A DNA stretch of 64,000 nt from Humulus lupulus (taxonomy: Eukaryota; Streptophyta; Magnoliopsida; Rosales; Cannabaceae): positions 90,999,018-91,063,017 of the forward strand of contig NC_084794.1 of NCBI RefSeq assembly GCF_963169125.1, written 5' to 3'. The stretch's first letter is position 1, and the number at the start of each line of letters is the position of its first letter. Positions 1-11,626 of this stretch are shown here, in pieces. The notes under the pieces were generated by a model, which did not search any database, was not told the origin of the DNA, and saw nothing but the letters and a program-made list of their open reading frames with translations. A program made the translations under genes and the position numbers.

Positions 1-3000
1 AAATGGATGATGCTAGGCAATGGTATGATCTTGGTTTGGTTGAAGAAATGAAGATTATGGGTCCTTTCTATACCTGGTCTAATAATCAAGAAGGAGAATC
101 TCGCATCTTTTCCAAGTTGGACAGAGTTTTCATTAACGATACTTGGCTGGAACAGTTCCCTTCAGTCACGGCTTATTCTCAATGGGAGATTGGTTCAGAC
201 CATTCTTTAATCCTGATAAAGCATATGCCTGCTCTACGAGTTGGGGTGCAACCTTTTCGATTTTATAATATGTGGATCACTCACCCTCAGTTTAGAATTA
301 AAGTTCTATCTAGCTGGAAGCAATCTTTAAGATTCAAGGGTAGAGGTCTAGATCAAATCTGCTGGAAACTCACCCGGCTGAAGCATATATTGAAAAAGTT
401 TAATTGGAAGGCAATGGGGGATGTAGCTTGTAACTATGAGAGGAGTAAACAGTAATATCAACAAGCTCATGCTAAATGTTTTGCTGACCCTTCAAATTTG
501 ATGCTATGTAAAGAGGATTATGAAGCATTTACTGAGTTTAAAAAACAAGAGAAAGTGTATGCTAGCTTTCTTTACCAAAAAAAGTAAAATTGATTGGTTG
601 AGGTTTGGGGATGACAACTCTTCCTTTTTTCATGCTAGTTTAAGGAAAAGGAAGTTAGCTAACCGAATAGTCTCTTTTGTTACTGCTGAAGGACAGATTG
701 TAGATGATTATGATAAAGTTACAGCTCACTTTCTGCAGCACTTTAAAAGTTTTTTGGGTACTCCCAGTCATGCTACAGGGGTTATTGATATTCAAGCTAT
801 AAGGTTTGGCTCAGTTTTGAACAGTGATGCCCAGCTGAATTTGATAAAGCCTTTCACTGTTAAAGAGGTTAAAGCTACGATGTTTAGTATCCATTCTCTT
901 AAAAGCCCGGGTCCGGATGGTTATGGAGCAGGTTTTCTTAAAGCTTTATGGAAGGATATTGGTAAGGAAATTGCTTTGGCTGTTCTGGAATTCTTTGAGA
1001 CATCTAGTATTCCTCAGCCATTAAATAATACTCTGTTATCTTTAATCCCGAAAGTGACCCAACCAATGACTGCTTCTGATTTTAGGCCTATTGCTTGCTG
1101 CAACACTATATATAAATGTATATCTAAAATGTTGTGCAATAGGCTTAATCTTGTTGTGCCTTTGTTGATAAACCAGAATCAGGGGGCCTTTGTTAAAAAT
1201 CATTTTCTAGCCCATAATGTGCTTATACTTCAAGACTTGCTTAAAGATTATAACAGGAAGAATTGTTCCCCTAGGTATCTTATGAAGATTGATATAAGCA
1301 AGGCTTATGACTCAATTGACTGGGATTTTTTGGAGAATCTTCTAAATGCTTTTTGCTTTCCGAAGAGGTTTATAAGATGGATCATGGTTTGCCTTAGGGG
1401 TACTTCCTATTCCTTGGTGATGAATGGAAGCATTCAAGGCCATTTTCAAGGGGCCTGAGGTCTTAGACAGGGAGACCCAATTTCACCCTTATTGTTTGTC
1501 ATTGTAATGGATTATCTAACTCGCTTGTTGTTAAAGGCTTCTAAGGAAAAAGAGTTCAAATTTCACCCCTTATGTAAATCCTTAAATCTGGTCAGCCTCT
1601 ATTTTGCCGATGATCTCCTTCTATTTTCCAAGGCTACCCCGAATTCAATCAAAATATTGCAGCAAGTGTTCACAGATTTTACAAAGGCATCGGGGCTGTC
1701 TATTAATCATAGCAAGTCTAAAATCTTTGTTGGTGGTATTTCTGCTGGGGACAAACAATCTTTGCTTCAGATTTCTAACCTGTCTGAAGGGCAATTCCCT
1801 CTGAACTACTTAGGTGTTCCTTTGAGACCTACAAAATGGAGAGCCATTGATTGTGAAATTATCATTGATAAAATGAGATCTCGGCTGTCTGGTTGGGCTA
1901 ATTGCCATCTTTCCTATGTTGGTCGGGTTCAACTCATTAACTCAGTTTTGATGGGGATTCGAGCTTATTGGATGCATATCTTTTTGTTACCTCAGAAAGT
2001 AGTCAAAGCGATAGACTGTCTTTGTAGAAAGTTCCTTTGGGGTGAGAAGAATAACAGAAGTAAATTTCACAGGGTCTCTTGGGATCTTGTTTGTAAACCG
2101 AAATGCTGTGGTGGTTTGGGTTTCAAAGATAGTGCTTCTTGGAACAAGTTAATGTTGGCTAAGTTTATTTGGGCTGTTTCTTCCAAGCAGGATATGCTTT
2201 GGGTTAAATGGATCAACTGCATTTATCTCAAAGGATCTTCAATTTGGGATTATCTTTTGAAGCATGATACTAGTTGGTATTGGAGGAAAATAGTTAACTT
2301 CTGTCAATTTTTGTCAAAATCTGTGTTGGAGACTGCTGTGAGGAATGGTAAGCTTCAGCTGGGCAGACTATATTCAGTGGTCTTTCCTAGCTCCCTGGTG
2401 CACTATGACAAGACTGTTTGGTGTAGGCTCTCGGCTCCTAAACATCAATTTATCCTCTGGCTTGCAGTGAATCAGAAATTGCCTACTAGAGATTGGCTAA
2501 ATTACTGTCATATTCCTCTTACTTCCTTGAACTGTCCAGTTTGTTTTCAAGCAGAGGAAAGCCATTCCCATCTGTTTTTCGATTGTATTTTCTCCAGGAA
2601 AGTGATTCATTCAGTCCAAGAATGGCTGAGAGGGTTTGCTTGGCCAGTTCAATTCCAGAACTGGATTACTTGGCTGTCCTTGCCTCAGTCTAGCTGGTTT
2701 TCGAAGGTGATCACTGCAGCTTGTGCTGCCTCTGTCTACCTCATTTGGATGAATAGAAATAAGTGTTGGATTGAGAAAAGTTGCATCCCGGTGCATAGGA
2801 TTGATCAACTGATTCGTTTTTCTATTAAAGTAAGAATTATGAATTTAGTTGGTTGTAATTGTTCTCCCAGAGAAAAACAAATGCTGCATTTTGTTAGTTT
2901 ACTGTAAGTTGAGGTTTTGTTGTGGTGGTGTTCTGTGCCCAGCCACTGGTTTTTGATTTAGTTTGCTGTTAGTTGTGTTGTTTGCTGAGGTGGTTCTATT

Positions 3001-3064
3001 TCCATCCTTTGGCTTTGTACTTGTTTGTTGATCAATAAAAATTTTCTTTTGATCAAAAAAAAAA
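1..3064 (+). mobile_element. L1-type LINE, 3' portion (5' end beyond window)
   Basis: This is a non-LTR retrotransposon running off the left edge. It shows the end of an endonuclease domain, a full reverse transcriptase, a C-terminal zinc-binding region and a short 3' UTR ending in an A-run at about 3055-3064. The DNA just before the tail resembles the 3' end of the second L1 at 50290-55079, so the two belong to related families. The element abuts a reversed LTR fragment at 3065, so it probably inserted into that LTR. A TSD cannot be tested because the 5' end is missing. Confidence 0.9.
3..2907 (+). pseudogene. L1 ORF2 (endonuclease/reverse transcriptase), broken
   Basis: ORF2 protein of an L1 LINE, which nicks DNA and copies its own RNA at the nick. 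Residues 1-75 of the first segment hold the end of an APE-type endonuclease, including the TWSNNQ block and the SDHS motif. From about 860 comes an RVT_1 reverse transcriptase with SPGPDGY, FRPIACCN, GLRQGDPISP and the catalytic FADD at about 1607-1618. A zf-RVT region (CPVCF, then SHLFFDC) lies near 2530-2590. Breaks: a TAA at 453-455, a frameshift in the A-run near 576-583 (the frame reads EKVYASFLYQK, then KSKIDWLRFG in the next frame) and an in-frame TGA at 1456-1458 immediately before GLRQGD. From 1459 to 2907 the frame is open and ends normally. Compared with the copy at 50361-53744, nothing else major is lost after the endonuclease. Confidence 0.88.
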
Positions 3065-3213
3065 CATGCATATAAATATACTCATATTATTATATAAGTC
3101 ATGCATGCCACGTAGTCACGCATTTAATCAATTAATCACAAATATATCCAATTATGCCCTCCCAGCACGCTAATCAAGGCACTAAACCTTATTATCATTT
3201 TCGGGACATTACA
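3065..3213 (-). mobile_element. LTR 5'-end fragment, same family as the 20562 LTR
   Basis: Read on the minus strand from 3213, this begins TGTAATGTCCC and continues with an ATAAGGTTTAG block, a CTTGATTAG block and GGGAGGGC. That is the same order and spacing as the first 90 bases of the LTR at 20562. The rest of the LTR is cut off by the L1 at 3064. It is either the tip of a solo LTR or the end of a full element that continues beyond the LINE. Confidence 0.7.
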
Positions 3214-4160
3214 GCAAGTCATAACACAAATAGTATCAAAAAATCTCAAAAGTAAAAAGGTCTAAAATCCAAACTCCACACGGGCATTGAAAGAACTTTA
3301 ATGGGATGGATTGCACTCTTGGAGTTGGAAATGTAACAATTAACGCTCAAATAAGAGAATATAAACTTTTTAGGACAAACAATTTTAACAAGCATTGATC
3401 AAATGATAGGTTAATCAATTAATTGGAATTCAAATGACATAAAAACTTTTGGGATTTACAAAATAACACTAAGAACCAAGAATGAAAAATAAAAATACAC
3501 AACTTTTTTTTTCTAACATAAATTGAAAGCAAATGTAGTAATGTTGATATATTTTTTTTTTTTTTTTTTTATTTCAACAAAACTACAAAAGATGGAAAAT
3601 GAGAAATGTTGCTCTTGTTCTTTTTTTTTATTTTTTTTTATATTCTCTTTATATATATATATATGTTTTCTTTTTTTTTCTCTTTTTTATAGTATTTTTT
3701 CGATAAGAGACAACATATAAATAAAGAAAAATACAAGTAAATGAAAAGATTACATCAAAGGCTCTTTTAAACAAAAATTATCCCTCTGGTGAATGTCATG
3801 TTTTAAATCCAAAACATTGATTTTTGCCAACTCAAATGATCAATAAAAGTTCAAAAAGTTGTTTTCTCAACTCTCACAACTCACCAAGAAATGAAAAACT
3901 TTAAACTTGAAATTTCTCTCAACTATTTGTGTTAACAACCAATTTTCCACATGTTTGGAAAGTGCACAAAAGAACTCTGGAAATCACTTCTTAATAGTTA
4001 AACATAGTAAAAACTGACTCAAGCCAACAAGTTGTACTCATGCTCGGATAATTTTAAGAAAATTTGACTTAAGAAAATTCAACAAGACAATAAGACTCTC
4101 CAAATGAATGTTAATAAATGCCCACCACCCCCAACAAAAAACGAGACAATATCCTCAATG
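3214..4160. other. AT-rich non-coding stretch
   Basis: No gene is visible. It holds long T-runs (about 3550-3570, 3625-3640), a short (TA)n run near 3652-3664 and A-rich sequence. The right part (from about 4090) probably belongs to the 3' non-coding region of the Athila-type element. I see no copy of that element's LTR here, so its 3' LTR is missing or off the window. Confidence 0.6.
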
Positions 4161-4421
4161 TCAAAATAAATACTCAATGAAAAAGATAGAGAAAGAGAAC
4201 ACCTGGATGATGACAATGTCCATGAGGCGAGAGTTAAAATAACCTAATAACAATACCCCAAAACAAATGAAATACAAGAACGAAATACATACAAAAATAA
4301 AAGAAAGACAGAAAAATAAAAGTAAAATAAAAACAAACAAACCATTCAGAATTTCAGAGTGTATAAACTGGGTCCTTAAGAAGGACCTCTTCAACGTGAC
4401 TCACACGCTCAATGTAATGCT

Positions 4422-7400
4422 TCAGTCTTTGGCCATTGACTCAAAAAATTCTCCCATCGGTTGGGCCACGACCTCAACAGAACCATTGGGAAATACTTGT
4501 TTCACTACAAATTGACCAGTTGACCAGTCCATAACAAATTGACCAGTCCATCGCGATCTCAGTTTACCAGGGTGCAATTGCAAACGAGAATCATACAGAT
4601 GCACTTTCTGATTTGGCTCAAAGTGTTTTCGCAAGATTTGTTTATCATGAGCGATTTTCAGCTTCGCTTTATAGATCCTAGAATTGTCATATGCGTCGTT
4701 TCTCAACTCCTCAATTTCGGACAATTGGAGTTTGTGATTGATACCTGTGGTATTAAGATCAAAGTTGAGGGCTTTGATAGCCCAATAAGCTTTATGCTTA
4801 AGCTTGACATGTAAATGACAGGTTTTTCCAAAGACAAGCTAATAGGGAGACATCCCAAGAGGGGATTTGAAAGCAGTGTTGTATACCCAAAGAGCATCTA
4901 GAAGACGTGTAGACCAATCTTTGGTCGGGATTTACCATCTTTTCCAGATTGTGTTTTATTTCCCTATTGGCTAACTCAGCTTGCCCATCTGTATGTGGAT
5001 GATAGGCATTTGTAACTTTATGAAGTACACCGTACTTACGCATAAGAGCCTAAAAAGATTTGTTGCAAAAATGAGTGCATTAATCACTGATGATGGCACA
5101 AGGAGTACCAAACCTTGATAACACATTTTCTTTCAAGAATTTGACAACTGTAGCGTTATCATTTGTTCAACAGGGTACGGCCTCGACCCATTTTGAAACA
5201 TAATCCACAACGAGAAGAATGTAAAGGTAGCCAAAATAAGGTAGAAATGGTCCCATAAAGTCTATCCCCAACAATTAAATATTTTGATAACAAGAATTGG
5301 GTTCAAGGGCATCATGTGCCGACAGGACAAGGAACCTAACTTTTGGCACCTTATACAAGAACGACAGAAATCATTGGTGTCTTTGAACAAAGAGGGCCAG
5401 TAAAGACTGTTGGGAAAACTTATACAGGATCTTTATTTATTTTCATGTATATCTAATATTAAATAAATTAATACGAGATAGCCTAAAACATGTTTCTAAA
5501 ATTGAATTCAAAGAGAAACAATGAATAGAATACTTACAGTATACGCAGCGGAATTAAAGAGTCCTTCCTTCAGTTTCTCTAACTCTTGTATCCTTTCTGT
5601 CATAGAGTATTATCAAGAAACTGAACTGATCTTCTATTTCTTCACAATCTTCCAATGTATCCTTAGAATCACCTAGACTACTGTGGGCAATTCTGAACAC
5701 ATGAGATAGATATAGAGAGAAGAAGAGAAAATAACAAAGAGGCTTAGAAAAAGGACTTGTATTTAAAGAGAATCTAAAACTATCAGAAAATCAGTGATTA
5801 AACTTCTTTGTCGTCTCAGAAATCTTCACTGATGACTTCTCTCTAAGCACTTCTTTTATAGACTCAATTAGGTCATTTAATTTAATTAAAAAATCAATAA
5901 AATTTTAGCCATTTTAAAGCCCTAGGTCGAAATTATCATGGGCTTTAGGCCTGTGAAATTTCCCATTTGATTATAAGCCCATTGGACTTAAAATCAAGGC
6001 CTGTATTATTTTCTATTGATTTAATTAATTAAATAATGATTTAAATCCTTTATAAATTAATTATTTATAATTTGAACCTTGATTTAAACTTATTTATTAA
6101 TTTAGATACCAATTTATCTTAATTAATAAATCTGCCATAATTTCTCTTTTCTTTTCAAAATTACACAACTCTGTGAAACTATCCAAAATTAACCTGGTCA
6201 ACTTTGATAATTCTAATTGATAATTAAATCAATTAATTGAGACTATCTAGATGATTTTATCCAAGGTACAATGGGGACCACGGGCCTATGAAATCAAGCC
6301 CCAATAAGTTATCATAAATCTAACAAATAAATTTACTAACTTATTAATTCCTCGTGACTCCACTATAGACTCGGAATTGCACTCTTGAATTCATAGAATG
6401 CTCTATAACAAATATAGATACGCTATTAATTATCCATTGTTACAACCATAATTGTCATTCAATCCTCTATAGACAGTCTACAATGAGATAGGACTAAAAT
6501 ACCGTTTTACCCTTCATTGTATTTTATCCTTAAAACACTTAGTTCCTTATAAATGATATTTCAGTAAACTAATTTAATTACTTAAATGAGATCTCTATCA
6601 TTTAACACCTTGAACCAAACTAAAAGGAAACCATCGTTTCACTTCTTCATCAGAAGCTATAGATGTCCATATCTATGATTAACACTCCCACTCAATTATA
6701 CTACCGAGTTCCCAAGATGTAAGTATGGGCATGTCCGTAGGATAAGCTGGTAACGAACAAGTCAAAGAACTCAAATAATACAATCAGTTAGAATACTAAC
6801 TACTCAGAATTGAGATTGAATTGACCTATGGTCAACTATATGATATGACTAGAATAGATAATAACGGTATGTTTACTTATCTTATCAACTGTCAATATCG
6901 GTCCTGTCCGATGTAACAAATACATACGATCTTATCTACTTTGCTAATGTTCTGGAAAGAACATAACACTGTAATGTGTAAGTAGATCATATCGTAGATT
7001 GGCAAGTCAGTGTAAATCTTGTGCACTGACTAATCTTAGTACTAACTTATTTTGAACATATGATCATATTTATATTCCACTGTGATTACGTCACTATAAA
7101 TAAGGTTAGCTATATGCTCGGGATTTAATAAAAGTTTATATTAAACAAATAGTCATGAAAATAAAACATGTGAGCAAAGTGATTGACCAAGTCAAAAAAT
7201 GATTTCTATTCTTTTATTGATAATAACATGAGATTACAAAGAATTTGGGTTTTAATTAGGGCATAAAACCCCAACAAAGACCCCATTGTAAGATTTTTGC
7301 AACGATTTTCTTCACAGAAAAGTGACCACCACAAGCATCATTGTGGAAAAAATTCACACACTAGACACCTCATCATCGTGGATGCATCTTCGCATGATTT

Positions 7401-9421
7401 GGTCGAGGCAATACTTGAATAAGAATGGGTCATCCGAAAAGAAATTGCGCACCTCGACCAGAAATTTGCATTTATCTTGTGACCTCCACTCAGAAGGAAG
7501 TTCACCTGCTACGAAGCAGTTCACAATGTAAGCATACCACGGTAACTTAGTAACAAAAAGCAATTGTTCATCGGGGAAATCATTATGAATAGGTGGACCA
7601 TCAGCGAGATCGCTGAATTCAAGTCGGGACAAATGGTTCGCGACGACGTTTTCAACACATTTCTTGTCTCTGATCGTTATATCAAATTCTTGCAAGAGAA
7701 GTATCCACCGTATTAATCGTGCCTTAGCATCCTTTTTGGAAAGGAGATACTTAAGGGCGGAGTGTTCTATGAATATCGTAATAGGGAACCCAATCAGATA
7801 ATCTCAGAATTTTTCAAGAACAAAGAACATTGCAAGTAACTCTTTTTCAGTAGTGGAATAGTTCATTTAAGCAATATTGAGAGTTCGGCTTGCATAGTAG
7901 ACAACAAAAGGTTTCCCCTCCCTTCATTGTCCTAACACATCTCCCACAACAAATTTGTTGGTGTCACACATGATTTCGAAATGAAGACTCCAATCTGGTG
8001 ACTCAATGATGGGAATGGAAGTGAATGAATTTACAAACGTTCGAAATGATTCCTCACACTTAGGTGTCTACTCAAAATTAACATCTTTGGCGAGGAGGTT
8101 GCTTAGTGGACGAGCAATCTTTGAAATTTTTTTATGAATCTGCTATAGAAACCAGCATTACCAAGGAATGACCTAACGTCTTTGACAGTCTTAGTACTAG
8201 GCATGTTGGAAATAAGGTTGACTTTTGATTGATCAACGTCAATTCCTCTTTCAAAACCAATGTGGCCTAAGACTATGCCAGAAGATACCATGAAGTGGAA
8301 TTTCTCTCAATTGAGCACAAATTCTTTCTCAATACAGCATTTTAAAACAGCTTCAAGATGAGAAAGGAATTTCCAAAAATAGTTATGTCATCCATGAATA
8401 CTTCCATTGATTTTTCTATCATGTCACTAAAGATGATCATCGTGCATCTTGATGGTGCATTAAACAAGACAAATGGCATTCGCCGGAAAGAAAAAGTCCC
8501 AAAGGGACAAGTGAAAGTGGTCTTATCTTGATCCTCTAATGCAATCTCAATTTGATAATAGCCAAAATAGCCATCAAGAAAGCAATAGAATGGATGACCA
8601 GCTACACGTTCAAGGATTTGATCTATGAATGGGAGTGGAAAATGATCTTTGTGGGAGGCGGCATTTAATTTTCTATAATCAATGCACATGCGCCACCCTG
8701 TCACAATTTTTGTGGGGACAAGGACCCCTTTTTCATTTTGAACCACAATGACACCCAATTTCTTGGGCACGACTTGAGTTGGACTGACCCATTTGCTATC
8801 AGCTACTAGGTAAATAATACTAGTATCTAGCAATTTCAAAACTTCATTTTTTACAACTTCTTTCATTGTAGGGTTCAGTCTCCTTTAAGGGTCTCTTCGA
8901 GGGATAGCCTTGTCCTCCAAATTGATTCGATGGGAGAAAATTAAAGGGCTAATACCTTTGACATCAGCAAGCGTCCAACCTATCGCAGATTTATGCGTTC
9001 GCAATAGCTCAAGTAACTGCAATTCTTGAGAATTTTGAAGGTTAGACAAGATGATAATGGGAAAGGTTTCACCGTCTCCCAAGAAGACATGTTTCAAACC
9101 CTCAGGTAGTTGGGTCAATTGAAAAATTGGAACCTCTTCAGCTGAATTTTTTGGTTGTGACTTCTCACGAGGTAGCTCTTCAAAGCGAGGTTGCCCAAAC
9201 TTAGTCCCTTTACTGCGTGAGTCTATGTGATCTGATAATGCAAGAGTGGACTCAATAGAACCGGGACTTTCATTGTCAGACAAAATGAGGAGTTCAAGAT
9301 TATCGAAGTTGCTTCGCAATTGAACCTCCTTAAGAATTAAAGTGTCAATCATGAATGTTTGATAACATTCATCATCTTCTTGGGATTGTTTCCCGATGTG
9401 GAAGATATTGACTTCTAGAGT
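4422..9421 (-). pseudogene. Athila-type pol remnant (protease end, RT, RNase H, integrase)
   Basis: Polyprotein remnant read from 9421 down to 4422, interrupted by the solo LTR at 5408-7276. The 9421-8885 part finishes the protease and runs into the RT N-terminus (LRTHKSAIGWTLADVKGISP). A TAA at 8885-8887 replaces the residue before RRLNPTMKEVV. The RT (8866-8342) has CIDYRKLN, FLDGYFGYYQIEI and the catalytic FMDD near 8388-8399. The usual GLCNAP block reads VLFNAP. The frame is lost near 8370, and a TGA near 8311 follows. RT thumb and connection continue at 8291-8103 (VRSFLGNAGFYSRFIK). RNase H and the integrase N-terminus are at about 8100-7277. The integrase core resumes at 5400 with several stops, keeps [10 protein letters not shown] near 4985-4960, and ends with a chromodomain-less C-terminus at 4422. 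Confidence 0.8.
5408..7276 (-). mobile_element. Solo LTR, copia-like, 1869 bp
   Basis: It begins TGTTGGG and ends CCCAACA, with perfect 5-bp TSDs AAGAC at 5403-5407 and 7277-7281. It interrupts the integrase of the Athila-type pol. The inverted termini and TG...CA ends define an LTR. No primer site or coding sequence is attached, so it is a solo LTR left by LTR-LTR recombination. A TATA-like CTATAAAAG on the minus strand near 5855 suggests minus orientation. Copia assignment is by inference from the termini only. Confidence 0.85.
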
Positions 9422-11626
9422 TGTAACGACCCGAATTTGCTAATCGGGCTTAGGGCCTTGATTAGTGTGCCTGGAGGGCAATAAATGATTTAATATACTT
9501 TAATATGTTAATGGGTGAATTAATGTGAATATATGATAGTGATGCATGTTTAATGAGTTAAATGTGCATGCGGGCCCCGTCTGGATATTAGGGGCATGAA
9601 TGTGATGTATGTTATGTATATATGTGAAATGTCTGTGCAGCACGATCCGAGACAGTCCTGGGGAGCGGTTAGCCAGAGAGTCGCAACAGGGTTGAGATTC
9701 CGACTCGGGGCGAGTCGAGGGGTAATTTGGGTACTAGGTGTGTTATGGGATTATCGGGACATGAAAATAAATATTTGGAGATATATTTGAGGATAGAATG
9801 TCTAGGCGGGAATATTGGGGAAATTTACCATTTTGCCCTCGGGGACGTTTTGGTACCCCGAGCCTTGAGGTAACCCTTTAGACTTAAGTCAAATAAAACA
9901 AAAAGGGGAAATATTTAGAAGCTATAGAAACCGACTTGCTCTCTCTTCTTTCAGTTAAGGATAGTTTTATCTCTTCCTTCCTCATTCACTCTCTAAGATA
10001 AACACAAGGAAAACCAAGGGAATCAACTTGAAGGTCTAGGGAAATTCAGTTGTGATGTTATAGGAGCTTGAAGCTTAAGGCTTGAGGATCAACTACAGGG
10101 ATTGAATTCAGCAAGGTAAGCTTTAATTATTGGGATTATGTTGAGAATTGTTACTGGTTTGCTAGAATATGCATGCTAGATAAGTTTGACATGTTCTTGA
10201 GAATTTTAGATAGGTTTTGGAGCAGATTTTGATGGGGATTTAGTGTTGATATTGAGCTGGTATGTATGTGTTAAATATCTGGGTTTGATAGGTGAGTTTT
10301 GGGTGAATTAACTTGAGGAAAGGTGTGGAAAAATGGTGGAAAATCTGGGTTCGGTGGGAAGCGCCGCGGCCCATGTGCGCGCGCGGCCATGGGAGCCCGA
10401 GAAGGTTCATGCGCGCCGCAGCGCCTGGTGGGCGCGCCGCAGCCCGTGTGGGGTTCAGTGAGGTGCTAGCCTCTGTTTCGAGGCTAGTCGTGGCTCTTGA
10501 GGGTGGGGCCGCGGCCCTTAGTGCCAGTTTGCATTTTTAAGGGTGTTTAGGCTTGAGAATTCAATGGTTAAGGCTCGGGATGGATTTTATCACCCGGATT
10601 GATAGAATTCAAGGTTCCAGAGGTTAGGGTTGTGGCTCGAAGTTATTCATTGGATTAGAACTTGATGACTGGATATTGGTGATGTGTTGTGACTAGGGAT
10701 TTCGGCGAGGCTCCAGTTAGAGGACTGTGCTCAGGACATCGGTGCTCGGAGAGCTCGGGACTCAAGTAAGAAAACCCCTGTTCCCATAGAGCTTATGTGC
10801 AGGGCTGAGCCCAATGTGTTTGAATGGATTGATATGCAGGGCCGAGCCCAATATGTTAGAACTGCTGAGCGTAGCTCTTTATCTGTTTATGCTAGAATTC
10901 TGTACTTGTTGTTATATCATGTATGATATTATGTGAGTGATCGGCAAGAGCCGGGAACGGTGTAGACCGAGGACGACAAGGGGCCGGGAACGGCGTCAGG
11001 CACGTTGAGTGCAAGGCCAAGAATGACAAGGGGCCGGGAGTAGCGTTGAGCACGTGGGGTGCGAGTTGCCAGGGCGAGTCCCTAGAAGGATACCTGGGAT
11101 ATCCTCACGGCGTGGTCCGCGAATCCAAGGCTTGGTAAACGCCTGGGACGACTAGGCCGTATGTGTTTAGCCAACTGGTGGCCCATTTATATGCTTGATA
11201 TATGTGTTGCATTTGTTATTTGTTTGTGGGTTTTCTTGCTAGACTTCGGCTCACAGATGCTCTGTGGTGCAGGTAAGGGTAAAGAGAAGAGCAACCAACC
11301 ATGAGTATAGCAGGCGTGGGGCGGCGTGTACATGTTTGGCCAGCCTGGCTGCCACGGCCAGAGGATTTTGGGAGATGCTTGTAAATAAACTCTGATTTTG
11401 TCGTCTAGTCGACTTGGTTTAATTAATATGTTGTAAACATTTCTAAACTGTATTTTGGGATCCCAAGTGTAAACCTTTTATGATCTTTTTATGAAAACTA
11501 ATATTTCTAAGGTTTTTCCTCTGTTTATAGCTTAATTACACTGTTTGATCTAAAACCTCGATTAGCGAGATGAAAGCACGTTTTTAAACTCACTTAGTAA
11601 CGGCTCTAAGGAAGTAGGGCGTTACA
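9422..11626 (+). mobile_element. Solo LTR, chromovirus-like family, 2205 bp
   Basis: It begins TGTAACGACCC and ends GGGCGTTACA, flanked by perfect TSDs AGAGT at 9417-9421 and 11627-11631. It sits inside the protease region of the Athila-type element: removing it joins a protease reading frame ending KISFGNMTL to one beginning LEVNIFHIGK. It is a distant relative of the 20562/27014 LTRs and shares a block near 11240-11280 (CTTCGGCTCAC, then TGTGGTGCAGGTAA). A GC-rich, CpG-rich patch lies at about 10360-10520 and contrasts with the AT-rich surroundings. Confidence 0.88.
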
